Assembly (NCBI RefSeq): GCF_009831575.1
Contig: NZ_WUUT01000004.1
Span: 226,138-290,137 of the forward strand
From: Halovenus carboxidivorans
Lineage (GTDB): Archaea > Halobacteriota > Halobacteria > Halobacteriales > Haloarculaceae
Reading direction: 5' to 3'
Length of the DNA stretch: 64,000 nucleotides
Positions 50,279-57,591 of the stretch are shown piece by piece. The stretch's first letter is position 1. Each line of letters begins with the position of its first letter. The notes under the pieces were generated by a model. It saw only the letters and a program-made list of their open reading frames with translations. It was not told the DNA's origin and did not search any database. The position numbers and the translations under genes are program-made.

Positions 50279-50805
50279 AGCCAATCCTTCCGGTAGGCGT
50301 AAGCCAGTCCGGCGATGATTGCTCCGAAGGCGATCAACTGAGTCGAGCCAGCGCCGGCGATGATTCCGCCACCGCCGAGCAGTCCACCGCCGGTCGTCGC
50401 TGAGGGAACCTCTGTGTCTGTCGAGGCAACGTAGTCCTGTGCAGTTGCGTTGACGACGACCGTGTAGCTCCCCGCTGCAGGGGAGAAATCCGCCGTTCGG
50501 AACACAGTGTCCGAGCCGGAGTACGTCCCGTTGAAGGCGGTGTCTTCGACAGTGAGTGTGGTCGAGTTGACGACGGTTCCGGTGTCGTCTTTGAGTTGTA
50601 CGTCGACGGATGTGCTCGTCTGGGAGTCGTTGATGAACTCGTCGGTGACTTCGACATCGACAGTGACGGTCTGTCCGTCGTCGACCGTGATTTGTTCACT
50701 CGATACGTTGACGGCCGCCGCGCCGGCAGTCAGGATACCGAGGATCGCAACGAGACCGATGGCCGCGAGCACGAATCCGATTTTCGTGTGTCGTGTCATG
50801 TTCAT
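50275..50805 (-). CDS. Signal-peptide and C-terminal-anchor surface protein
   Basis: 176 aa. N-terminal signal HTKIGFVLAAIGLVAILGIL (cleavage near AGAAA). A beta-sandwich-like Thr/Val-rich domain with several sequons (NVSS, NDSQ, NSTT, NGTY) follows. A Gly-rich linker (TTGGGLLGGGGIIAGAGS) and a final helix end the protein with a basic YRKDWL. The layout is that of a small glycosylated surface protein. It lies in the virion block just downstream of the VP3-like gene. Confidence 0.66.
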   Translation of the reverse strand: MNMTRHTKIGFVLAAIGLVAILGILTAGAAAVNVSSEQITVDDGQTVTVDVEVTDEFINDSQTSTSVDVQLKDDTGTVVNSTTLTVEDTAFNGTYSGSDTVFRTADFSPAAGSYTVVVNATAQDYVASTDTEVPSATTGGGLLGGGGIIAGAGSTQLIAFGAIIAGLAYAYRKDWL

Positions 50806-50808
50806 AGG

Positions 50809-51198
50809 TCAGTTGACGTAGGTGATCAGTGCAAAGCCGATACTCTGGATGGTGAAGGAGACGAACGCGGCGGGTGTCTCGGTAATCCAGCCCTCGAAAA
50901 CGGGGAAGAACGGTGGGGCGATGATGAGCCCGACAGTCACGTACAGGACCCAGACTTCGAGGACGCCCCAGGCGTCAAAGTCGAGTGGGTCGTCTCGATT
51001 GAGGATGACAGCGCCAAGGGCTCCGACGGAGAGGAGCCGGCCGATGGTCCACTGGATACCGCTCACCTCGACGAACACGTCTCCGAGTGAGATAACCGGG
51101 AGCCAGTCGGCTGCGACGAGTCCAAGTGTTGAGGCGGTCCCGAGCGCGAAGAGGGGGAAGATGACGAACGTCTCTAGGTCCAACTCGAATTGCGTCAT
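50809..51198 (-). CDS. VP3-like internal membrane protein
   Basis: 129 aa with four predicted transmembrane helices (about 10-30, 46-65, 78-98 and 108-127), few charged residues, and short loops. Size, topology and position upstream of the spike gene match pleolipovirus VP3, a major membrane component of the vesicle. Sequence similarity could not be tested here. Confidence 0.68.
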   Translation of the reverse strand: MTQFELDLETFVIFPLFALGTASTLGLVAADWLPVISLGDVFVEVSGIQWTIGRLLSVGALGAVILNRDDPLDFDAWGVLEVWVLYVTVGLIIAPPFFPVFEGWITETPAAFVSFTIQSIGFALITYVN

Positions 51199-51201
51199 AG
51201 A

Positions 51202-51417
51202 TCAGTCCCCGAGGTAGTGTGCGGCAGTGTTGTAGAGGCCGACCGCGCCGGCCGCGCCGATCACGCCGAAGGTGACCGTCAGCGGATCACCGGAGAGACC
51301 GAGCACGTCGGTCAGGAGGTTGGTGTCGGCGAACTCGACGAGTCCCCAGTTGAGCGCTGCAAGTTCGGTAATCGCCCATGTTGCGGGGCGAAATTTCGGT
51401 GGTAGGAGTTGTTCCAT
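51202..51417 (-). CDS. DUF378-like small membrane protein
   Basis: 71 aa. ALNWGLVEFADTNLLTDVLG and FGVIGAAGAVGLYNTAAHYL reproduce the NWGLVG...FGxxGxxGLY pattern of the DUF378/YuzA family. Two hydrophobic segments are predicted. It is first in the minus-strand structural operon, just after the divergent control region. Confidence 0.68.
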   Translation of the reverse strand: MEQLLPPKFRPATWAITELAALNWGLVEFADTNLLTDVLGLSGDPLTVTFGVIGAAGAVGLYNTAAHYLGD

Positions 51418-51667
51418 GGTTTGAGTAGAGTTGTTGTCGGCTCAATTTTACAAGCCGATACACTGGATTTACCTTGCCACCTAGTAATATTCTTCGGTGG
51501 TAATTTCTACCACTGGAGAATAAAACCGCATTGCGGGGTGACGGCTTGTTATACAAGTCGGAAACAGACCCCTCTGAAATCGCTCGTGCTTGTGCCAATT
51601 ACCCAGAAGATTGGTCCGATGTATGTCATACAGTAGAAATAATACGTGAGAAATTAGACAAAGCTAC
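51418..51667. promoter_or_regulatory. Divergent control region of structural operon and short recombinase
   Basis: 250 bp without a gene, AT-rich compared with its neighbours. It contains GTGGTA-atttc-TACCAC (51497-51502 and 51508-51513), the half-sites of the early-operon palindromes. A TATA-like aaataatacg (about 51636) lies ahead of the recombinase ATG. The dyad is about 80 bp upstream of the first structural gene, suitable for repression or activation. Confidence 0.55.
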
Positions 51668-52270
51668 ATGCGAATCGAAGCCACGAAGGCCGACAACGAG
51701 ACGAAGGTGTGGCTCACGGACAGCGAGATCGAGGATCTTCGACGGGCGGCCGCCAGCTACCGCGACGATGTGATCATCCAGCTCGGTGCGTACGTCGGAC
51801 TCCGGGCTTTTGAGATTCCCCAAGTGACGCCGTCCGGTATCTCAACGACCGATAGCGGCCAGTACCGGCTTCGGGTGCCCCGCGGAAAGGATACGACCGG
51901 CTCTGGCGGGAAGCCTCGGGACGCTTACCTGCCGCCGGCCGTTGAGCGCGATCTCCAGCAGTTCCAGAATGCAGAGAACATTGCTCCGAACGACCCGTTT
52001 GTTGAGCTGACCGAACGCGGTGTTCGGGCGGCGGTGAAGCGGACGGCTGAAGCGGCAGCCGAGCGGACGGGGAATGACGATTTTGAGCACATCTCAAGTC
52101 ACGATCTTCGCCGGCGGTTCGCACAGCGCCTACTGGTAGACGAGGACCTGAACCCACGGATAGTGATGCAGGTTGGTGGTTGGGACTCATTTGCTGCCAT
52201 CGAGCCGTATCTCAATAGTCCGACTGAGGGGGTTGTCGACGATGAGTTTGCTTCGGTCGATGTTGTCTGA
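51668..52270 (+). CDS. Short tyrosine recombinase, catalytic domain only
   Basis: 200 aa. The catalytic set is complete: Arg46 (VGLRAFEI), Lys74 in the beta-hairpin region, His145-xx-Arg148 (SHDLRR), Trp172 (GGWDS) and Tyr181 (IEPYLN). There is no N-terminal core-binding domain. Such minimal recombinases occur in haloarchaeal viruses and can act in integration, resolution or inversion. It is the second recombinase of the element, besides the full-length one at 57871. Confidence 0.85.
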   Translation: MRIEATKADNETKVWLTDSEIEDLRRAAASYRDDVIIQLGAYVGLRAFEIPQVTPSGISTTDSGQYRLRVPRGKDTTGSGGKPRDAYLPPAVERDLQQFQNAENIAPNDPFVELTERGVRAAVKRTAEAAAERTGNDDFEHISSHDLRRRFAQRLLVDEDLNPRIVMQVGGWDSFAAIEPYLNSPTEGVVDDEFASVDVV

Positions 52271-52293
52271 CCCTCACCCGAATGCAGGTGTGG
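52268..52293 (+). terminator. Hairpin repeat, copy 5, between convergent genes
   Basis: cctcacccgaatgcaggtgt type; stem cacc/ggtg around a gaatgca loop. It lies in the 25-bp gap between convergent stop codons at 52270 and 52296 and may act as a shared terminator. Confidence 0.45.
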
Positions 52294-52295
52294 GG

Positions 52296-53114
52296 TTACG
52301 AGGCTCCGATGGTTGGAGGCTGGTAAAGTTCTTCAGCCGCTGCTTTCGAGAGGGTGAATGTCTGGCCTGTTGCTGTGACTGCTCCAGAGATCAGACTGTT
52401 GAGCAGGGCCCGGATCTCAGCCCGGTATGATGCTGCGCGCCGTTCGCTAATCTGAATTGGACGGTTTGGTCGATTCGGACGATCAGTCGCCCGGAGACAG
52501 ACATACGTTCGGGCGAACGCGCGACGGTGCGAGTCGGGTGCCTCTCGTAGATACGACGGGAGTGATAGATCAGCACGGTCGTCGTTCTTTGTCCCGACCG
52601 GTGCGCCGAGGATGGCAAGGAACCGGCCGAGTACCGCTTGGTGCTGTTGAATGGTCACTTCTCGGGCCCGGTTTTCTGTGCGGTCGTTGTAATAGAGTCG
52701 CGCGTTGACAGCGGTCTGAAGGAGTGATCTAAGGACTGTTTCGTCATCGTCTGTGTCGACTGTGAATAATGGCACATAAGTTTCTGTCCTGATCGACCCT
52801 CCCGCGAAGATCCAGGCCACCAGACAGTTCAGTGCCTGTATTGTGTCTGTCTCCCAGTCCCAATCAAGCCAGTCGTGTTGTTCGGCGATCTCGATTGCGC
52901 GGACTGGATCCGGCTTCGAGCCGTCCATCCAGACACGGATGCGACCGCGTGGTTGCTCAAGTGCCCGAGCTACAGATGTCGATCCTTCTTCTGGATTTTC
53001 GGCGGTATAGTCCAGATACGCACGGTAGGCTTCGACGTAGTCCCACGGATCGCCGTAGCGGCCGCCAGTGTACGTTTCGGCAAGGTCACGTGTGAGTGTC
53101 TGACGGTCAGGCAT
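52296..53114 (-). CDS. HTH plus degenerate LAGLIDADG-like DNA-binding protein
   Basis: 272 aa. Residues about 43-85 form an HTH with SVARALEQPRGRIRVWMDGS and KPDPVRAIEIAEQHDWLDW. Residues 98-108 LVAWIFAGGSI and 200-211 FARTYVCLRATD sit where the two LAGLIDADG helices of a homing-endonuclease fold would be, with the linking LGRFLAILGAPVGTKN and LPSYL motifs. The catalytic acidic residues are absent from motif 1, so it is probably a non-cleaving DNA binder, WhiA-like. Assignment is by eye. Likely a regulator of the element. Confidence 0.55.
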   Translation of the reverse strand: MPDRQTLTRDLAETYTGGRYGDPWDYVEAYRAYLDYTAENPEEGSTSVARALEQPRGRIRVWMDGSKPDPVRAIEIAEQHDWLDWDWETDTIQALNCLVAWIFAGGSIRTETYVPLFTVDTDDDETVLRSLLQTAVNARLYYNDRTENRAREVTIQQHQAVLGRFLAILGAPVGTKNDDRADLSLPSYLREAPDSHRRAFARTYVCLRATDRPNRPNRPIQISERRAASYRAEIRALLNSLISGAVTATGQTFTLSKAAAEELYQPPTIGAS

Positions 53115-53144
53115 TATAATAAAAAACTAAGATATTTCGGGGGT

Positions 53145-53663
53145 TTAGGAATTATCGATGTCGTAGTCTTCATTCACCTCAAACTGGCTGAGGATTGCGC
53201 TGCTCCCTTCCTCATTCTGCCATCGAAGACTAATCGTGTCTCCCTGTGAGACTGGCTCTGGACTGGTTCCGTAGACAACTATTGTATCGCCAGCAGACAT
53301 ATCCTCATTGGCTGGGTTAATTCCCTTTTCAGTAGCATTTATTTGTAAGTTGCTTGCATCACCAGCGAGACTAAGCGACCCTGCTTCGATCGTCGGTCCG
53401 CTCGTGTGGGTGATTTCGATGACTGTCGAGTTCTCGGCGGAAACGTCTGAAGTGCCAGCTCCGGCTGACACTGTGTATGAGCTGTTTCCAGCAAAGTCAC
53501 CGTTGAAATTCGCGTTTGGTGTGGTGCTGCTCACCTGTTCGCCCAATCCGAGTACGAAGGTTGCGATTACGGCTGCGAGAATCACGGTGATGGCCACCAT
53601 GAGGATCACGCCGATTACCGGACTCACGGCATCGTCGTCCTTGAATAGTTGTTTCAGTTTCAT
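53145..53663 (-). CDS. Type IV pilin-like protein A
   Basis: 172 aa from ATG 53663. KQLFKDDDAVSPVIG is the haloarchaeal class III prepilin signal, followed by the H-domain VILMVAITVILAAVIATFVL. The exposed domain is Ser/Thr/Asn-rich with sequons (NSS, NST). PibD-type prepilin peptidase from the host should process it. The H-domain DNA is a 41-bp perfect inverted match to the second pilin gene. Adhesion pilins can alter biofilm and virus attachment. Confidence 0.82.
   Translation of the reverse strand: MKLKQLFKDDDAVSPVIGVILMVAITVILAAVIATFVLGLGEQVSSTTPNANFNGDFAGNSSYTVSAGAGTSDVSAENSTVIEITHTSGPTIEAGSLSLAGDASNLQINATEKGINPANEDMSAGDTIVVYGTSPEPVSQGDTISLRWQNEEGSSAILSQFEVNEDYDIDNS
53575..53615. repeat. 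41-bp inverted repeat, left copy (pilin A H-domain)
   Basis: Identical, inverted, to 54188-54228. It encodes IGVILMVAITVIL-type residues. See the linked finding on possible inversion. Confidence 0.85.
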
Positions 53664-54136
53664 AGTTTTGTTGTCCACCGGACGAAAACGAGATGGATGT
53701 AATAGCTTTGTGTTAGCCATTACGAAATGAACGTGGAGGCTACGCGCGCCGTAGACCCCGGTCGTTCTATCCCGTTTTCGGCGGCTCTGTCCACACGTAT
53801 GCCAACAAGTAATAAAAGTGTGCCTACTCGTTTACAGCGTTTGATAACACCGCTTTCGTGGTTCTCGGGAGTCGGTCGGGTTCGTAATGTTGGTGAGATG
53901 AGAATTATTCTCCTCTGGTATTCTCCTGTTTTCAGATACAATACCTCTACGAGTTTGTGTCGTGATCTTACTCAAACGATGCTGGCGGTCGATAATCGCA
54001 AGACGGTGCCGTTTTTTCTCGCCGTGAAACAGGCATACCCAGCTACGAAGTTGCTGCGAGGGCCGATTCTCAAGTCTAATATTTGTTAATCGGTCACCCA
54101 TCTTTATACGTTACTCTCCTACTACTCTGATTCGTA
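53664..54136. promoter_or_regulatory. Divergent control region between the two pilin genes
   Basis: 473 bp. Ahead of pilin B, tttata at 54103-54108 is a strong TATA box 29-34 nt before the ATG at 54137. Ahead of pilin A only a weak TATA-like gctattac (about 53698) is seen. The difference suggests unequal expression. No protein gene is credible in between. Confidence 0.5.
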
Positions 54137-54646
54137 ATGTCGATACGACAACTACTGACAGACGACGACAGTGCAGTAAGTCCAGTGATCGGCGTGATCC
54201 TCATGGTGGCCATCACCGTGATTCTCGCGGCCGTGATCGCTTCATTTGTACTCGGACTTGGTGGAAATACTGGCGAGCCTGCGCCCAGTCCGACTATTGA
54301 GTCAAGTGTTGATAATGGGAACCTCACACTTGAGGTGACCGGTGGAGATGATTTTGAGGCCTCTTCGGCAACAGTGCAAGGAACAATCAATGGTAATGAT
54401 GTTAAATTTGCCATGGATGCAGCAAACGCAAACCTTGGTGAAGTGACTGCTGGCGATACAATCCGTATTAATACCACCGAGGCATTCATCAACGAACAAA
54501 AAATCACCTCCGGTGCCGGTGGTGGTAGCGCTGTCGCAAATTCGGGAGGAGGTGGTTCTGTTGTCCCGATTGATAGCTGGGAAATCGAAATCATCTGGAA
54601 CCCGGCCGACCAAGACTCTCAGGTCATCTACTCCGACTCGTCGTAA
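54137..54646 (+). CDS. Type IV pilin-like protein B
   Basis: 169 aa. RQLLTDDDSAVSPVIG and the H-domain VILMVAITVILAAVIASFVL repeat the prepilin signal of pilin A. The ectodomain then differs fully (DDFEASSATVQGTINGNDVK, GAGGGSAVANSGGGGSVVPI). A strong TATA box lies upstream. It is transcribed away from pilin A. Confidence 0.82.
   Translation: MSIRQLLTDDDSAVSPVIGVILMVAITVILAAVIASFVLGLGGNTGEPAPSPTIESSVDNGNLTLEVTGGDDFEASSATVQGTINGNDVKFAMDAANANLGEVTAGDTIRINTTEAFINEQKITSGAGGGSAVANSGGGGSVVPIDSWEIEIIWNPADQDSQVIYSDSS
54188..54228. repeat. 41-bp inverted repeat, right copy (pilin B H-domain)
   Basis: Identical, inverted, to 53575-53615; 572 bp between the inner ends. Confidence 0.85.
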
Positions 54647-54782
54647 CGCCCACGCAACATCTTTTTATTGTCGTGTCGCAGGTCATTAGCGACGCGCGTG
54701 AGCCCATCCACTGGACATTTTGAATCACTGCAATCGCACTTCCACTTGTCCAGCTTTTGGGGTTGTTCCTCCCGCAGCTTGT

Positions 54783-55076
54783 CTACCGCAATACCGTGTC
54801 GACTGTCGGTGTCGGTCGGTTCCTCGCGTCGAGATCGCCGTTAAGGTACATTCGCCCCTCAGTCGTGAGTTCGTAACTCTCCCAGCCCTCACAAGACACA
54901 AAACCTGCGTATTCGAGCATCGCGAGGCGCTCGGCGACGTGAGGCGGTGAGACGCTCTCAAAAACTTCGCGAGAGATGAGTTGATGGGTTGCCAAATCCT
55001 CTTCGCAGAGAAATTCGAGGATACGGTCGTCTTCTCGTTTCATCCATCTGGCACTCTGACGGTCTGCATCTGACAT
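54783..55076 (-). CDS. PhiH1-type winged-helix repressor-like protein 1
   Basis: 97 aa. MKREDDRILEFLCEEDLATH, then VSPPHVAERLAMLEYAGFVS and YELTTEGRMYLNGDLD form the winged helix of the phiH1 repressor family, common in haloarchaeal proviruses. It follows, 9 bp away, a second protein of the same type, both facing the right early operon. Confidence 0.78.
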   Translation of the reverse strand: MSDADRQSARWMKREDDRILEFLCEEDLATHQLISREVFESVSPPHVAERLAMLEYAGFVSCEGWESYELTTEGRMYLNGDLDARNRPTPTVDTVLR

Positions 55077-55085
55077 TTGAGTAAT

Positions 55086-55412
55086 TCAGGGTGACGGGCT
55101 ACTGGGGGACGATACTCCACTATCCTCGTCGTCTGTCTCGGGTACCTTGTCCGGCTGGTCCTCGTAGGTGTTGATCTTACCGTCGAGATACCCCTCTCCG
55201 CGTTCGGTGAGGAGATATACACCGTCTCCGACTTTTCTGAGAAGACCGTGTTCCGCGAGTTTCTTGCACCTTCGAGAAACTGAGGGCTGTGAGATACGGA
55301 TGTGTTCATGATCCGCTAAATCACCCACACTACAAACATTGTCCTCATCGTTACGACAGATCTCTAAAATCCTGTCGTCCCACAATACCATCCATTCACC
55401 GGACTTACGCAT
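55086..55412 (-). CDS. PhiH1-type winged-helix repressor-like protein 2
   Basis: 108 aa. VLWDDRILEICRNDEDNVCS, ISQPSVSRRCKKLAEHGLLR and VYLLTERGEGYLDGKI form a winged helix with the C-terminal disordered tail SGVSSPSSPSP. Divergent from the right early operon; it likely controls it and itself, as is known for phiH repressor in general. Confidence 0.8.
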   Translation of the reverse strand: MRKSGEWMVLWDDRILEICRNDEDNVCSVGDLADHEHIRISQPSVSRRCKKLAEHGLLRKVGDGVYLLTERGEGYLDGKINTYEDQPDKVPETDDEDSGVSSPSSPSP

Positions 55413-55630
55413 TATAATATCTCATACACAATACCTATTTGAATAGCTGGCCTATGCTACTATTCCAAATTATCTATGTTTGAGATCATCAACGATACAT
55501 TTTTGAATAACCGCTGCATCTGTATGACACACGAAGCCGTCTAATCGCTCGCAAATGCCTCTCGACATTTGCGATTTCGGGCCTGTGCTGCAACACAGGC
55601 CCGGAAAAGGCGGTTTCGTGGACAGATCCT
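55413..55630 (+). promoter_or_regulatory. Leader of the right early operon with three stem-loops
   Basis: Stem 1: cgcaaatg/catttgcg (55550-55557 and 55566-55573, 8-nt loop). Stem 2: cgggcctgtg/cacaggcccg (55578-55587 and 55594-55603, 6-nt loop; A/T pairs extend it). Stem 3: ggaca/tgtcc (55620-55624 and 55632-55636) spans the ATG at 55631. TATA-like tttttgaataac lies at about 55499-55510. The region lies between divergent repressor and operon, so these may be operators, a terminator or an RNA switch. Confidence 0.6.
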
Positions 55631-55915
55631 ATGTCCGAAACCAACCGCACGGGCCGCGAGGCCCGTACTGAGCCGGAGGTACCGCCAGCAGATAAGCGCC
55701 CCGCACTCGACGAGCTGACCGAGTCGGAGCGCGAGGTTTTCGAAACCGTCGAGATGGGTGAACCCGGCGTTCGGGAGTTCGCTCGCGAAACCGAGCGCCA
55801 CCCGTCGACGGTGCAGACGTTACTTCGCCGCGCTCGGCTGAAGATCGAGCTGGCCGAAGCGCGCGACGACGGGGGCGAGACCTCCCACCCGCACGCGGGG
55901 GTTGGTTCGCAATGA
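55631..55915 (+). CDS. Sigma-70 region 4-like HTH protein
   Basis: 94 aa. LDELTESEREVFETVEMGEP, then GVREFARETERHPSTVQTLL and RRARLKIELAEA form a sigma-region-4-like helix-turn-helix, close in style to the C-terminus of the 42019 protein. The tail SHPHAGVGSQ is encoded by hairpin repeat copy 2. First gene of the right early operon, opposite the phiH1-type repressors, so a Cro-like or activator role is possible. Confidence 0.78.
   Translation: MSETNRTGREARTEPEVPPADKRPALDELTESEREVFETVEMGEPGVREFARETERHPSTVQTLLRRARLKIELAEARDDGGETSHPHAGVGSQ
55884..55905 (+). repeat. SD-overlapping hairpin repeat, copy 2
   Basis: cccacccgcacgcgggggtt type, ending ttgg at 55905, 6 nt before the ATG at 55912. Core CCCGCACGCGGG identical to copies 1 and 3. 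Confidence 0.6.
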
Positions 55916-56046
55916 ACCAGCCGAAAGACAACCCGGCGCTGACGTACATTTTCATCCGCGAAGCGGTAGGTCGGGCCGAGAGACTCGATGAGTCGCTGAT
56001 GAGAGTTAGCGGCCGCGTGTGGTCTGAGCGGGGTGAGCAGGCGTGA
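55912..56046 (+). CDS. 44-aa protein in right operon
   Basis: ATG 55912 overlaps the previous TGA (ATGA). MNQPKDNPALTYIFIREAVG, then RAERLDESLMRVSGRVWSER is basic and helical. Ends gcaggcGTGA, with the next GTG inside. No family recognised; strong coupling signals support translation. Confidence 0.55.
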   Translation: MNQPKDNPALTYIFIREAVGRAERLDESLMRVSGRVWSERGEQA

Positions 56047-56780
56047 GTTCCGACGACCTCGGCGACTTTGAGTCCGACCTCGTCGACAGCGACGAGCCGG
56101 CGACGCCAGACCCAATCGACTGGGCAGACGAACTCGCCCGAACGCTGGCCGTTGCGAACGACGACGACAGCCACACCGAGCCCGACTCGTTCACCTTCCA
56201 CCCGTCGCAACTCGCGCGCTGTCCGCGACAGGCGGCGTTGAGCAAGTGCGGGCTCGAAGATCACGACACCGAAATGCTTGGTGTGCTCCAGATCGGGACG
56301 CTGGTTCACGAGTGGCTCGAAGAGCAGTTTTCGGACCGGTTCCCCGGCGTGCATCACGAGATACCGATCACCCAAGAGTACGACCGCTCGGGGTATCACG
56401 GGCTCGTCCGTGTGACCGGCCACGCCGACGTGTACGACGCTCACGACAATGTCGTCTACGACTGGAAGACTCGCGGCGGGTGGTACAAGTTCGACCCGCC
56501 GAGTGAACGGCACCTCGATCAACTGACGCTATACATGGATGCCCTTGATGCCGACGCCGGCCAAGTCGTCTATCTCAACAAGAAGAATCTGGAAGTGCGA
56601 ACGTGGCCCGACAACGATACGTTCGCCTTCGAGCCCGATCGGCGAGATCGGCTCGTCGAGCAGGCTTTCGAGATGCGCGAGACGCTGAAAGACGTTGAGG
56701 AGATTCAGACAAAAACGGATCTGCCCTTCGAGCGCTGTGGTTGTTGGCTGTGCGAGCAGGAAGGTGATTCCGATGAGTGA
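56043..56780 (+). CDS. Cas4/RecB-type PD-(D/E)XK nuclease with Fe-S cysteines
   Basis: 245 aa from GTG 56043. Cys60 (LARCPRQ), His89 (GTLVHEW), Asp129 (GHADVYD), Asp140-x-Lys142 (YDWKTR), Gln160 (QLTLY) and Cys232/234/237 (RCGCWLC) reproduce the Cas4-type arrangement: PD-(D/E)XK core plus Fe-S cluster. Outside CRISPR loci, such exonucleases act in viral replication or recombination, or counter host defence. No CRISPR array or cas1 is near, so this is a provirus nuclease. Confidence 0.82.
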   Translation: MSSDDLGDFESDLVDSDEPATPDPIDWADELARTLAVANDDDSHTEPDSFTFHPSQLARCPRQAALSKCGLEDHDTEMLGVLQIGTLVHEWLEEQFSDRFPGVHHEIPITQEYDRSGYHGLVRVTGHADVYDAHDNVVYDWKTRGGWYKFDPPSERHLDQLTLYMDALDADAGQVVYLNKKNLEVRTWPDNDTFAFEPDRRDRLVEQAFEMRETLKDVEEIQTKTDLPFERCGCWLCEQEGDSDE

Positions 56781-56997
56781 GACCGAGTACAACGCGGAGG
56801 GTGGCGTGACCATCCGCCTCGACGCCGACGACCTGAACCACCTGCTGACCCACGGCCGGTCGACCGTCTGTAAGGACGCCGGCCCGCTCGAAATCAAGAT
56901 CCAGGCCGAGGGGAAGGTCCGTCATCAGGTCGTCCTCGACGACCGCGAGGGTAATACCGAGACGATTGTCAGCCCTGACGGTGGTGAGCAAGCGTGA
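56773..56997 (+). CDS. 74-aa hypothetical protein
   Basis: ATG 56773 overlaps the nuclease end by 8 nt. MSETEYNAEGGVTIRLDADD and LEIKIQAEGKVRHQVVLDDR suggest a small beta-rich fold. Not recognised; ends in GGEQA before GTGA, as do several small genes here. Confidence 0.6.
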   Translation: MSETEYNAEGGVTIRLDADDLNHLLTHGRSTVCKDAGPLEIKIQAEGKVRHQVVLDDREGNTETIVSPDGGEQA

Positions 56998-57401
56998 TCG
57001 AAGTCGCCACGTATGACGACCTCGCCAGTCACGACCGACTTACCGGCAGTGCGGTCGACGTTGTCGCCGAGACGCTGCTCCGGCGGCCCGAGTCGGTCGT
57101 CGTTGCGATGGACGAGTGGCTGGTTGAGGAGAAGGACCTCACCGGAGTCAGCGGTCGCCACCCCGAGCTGGTCGTCGGCGTGATCGCCCGCGAGACCGAC
57201 GACGCTTGGCTCGTCTCCGAGGGTAGCGCCGAGGACTGGGTCCCGAAGTCTTGTGCTTGTGCCTTCGAGCTGGCCGACGATCACGACCTCTCGACGCCAC
57301 AGGAAGGGCTCGACGCCTTTGCCGACGGCGGTCGGCCCCTCGGTTTCGAGACGCCCGACGAACACGGCTCGATTCAATACGCGGGTGGTCGCGATGCGTG
57401 A
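56994..57401 (+). CDS. 135-aa hypothetical protein
   Basis: GTG 56994. MIEVATYDDLASHDRLTGSA, AETLLRRPESVVVAMDEWLV, DAWLVSEGSAEDWVPKSCAC and AFELADDHDLSTPQEGLDAF. Acidic, soluble and well formed, but I know no family. Placed between the nuclease and the zinc-ribbon genes in the same overlapping chain. Confidence 0.68.
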   Translation: MIEVATYDDLASHDRLTGSAVDVVAETLLRRPESVVVAMDEWLVEEKDLTGVSGRHPELVVGVIARETDDAWLVSEGSAEDWVPKSCACAFELADDHDLSTPQEGLDAFADGGRPLGFETPDEHGSIQYAGGRDA

Positions 57402-57591
57402 GCGGTGTGCGTGCTGTGGCGCGCGGATCAAGCCCCATCCCGTCGAGGGGACCGATCCCGACGAGGCGCACGGTAGTTGGTACGAGATCTACGAGTGCGA
57501 GAACGGATGCACTGGCAGGTTGGAGTACGAGACCGGGCGTGGCGTCGAAGCCAGCGGCGCGCTGGCGGAGGATCAGCAGGTGATCGCATGA
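57394..57591 (+). CDS. 65-aa zinc-finger protein
   Basis: ATG 57394 overlaps the previous end by 8 nt. RERCACCGARIKPHPVEGTD, then WYEIYECENGCTGRLEY: CxxC and CxxxC pairs form a zinc finger. The first of three consecutive zinc-ribbon genes. Confidence 0.65.
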   Translation: MRERCACCGARIKPHPVEGTDPDEAHGSWYEIYECENGCTGRLEYETGRGVEASGALAEDQQVIA

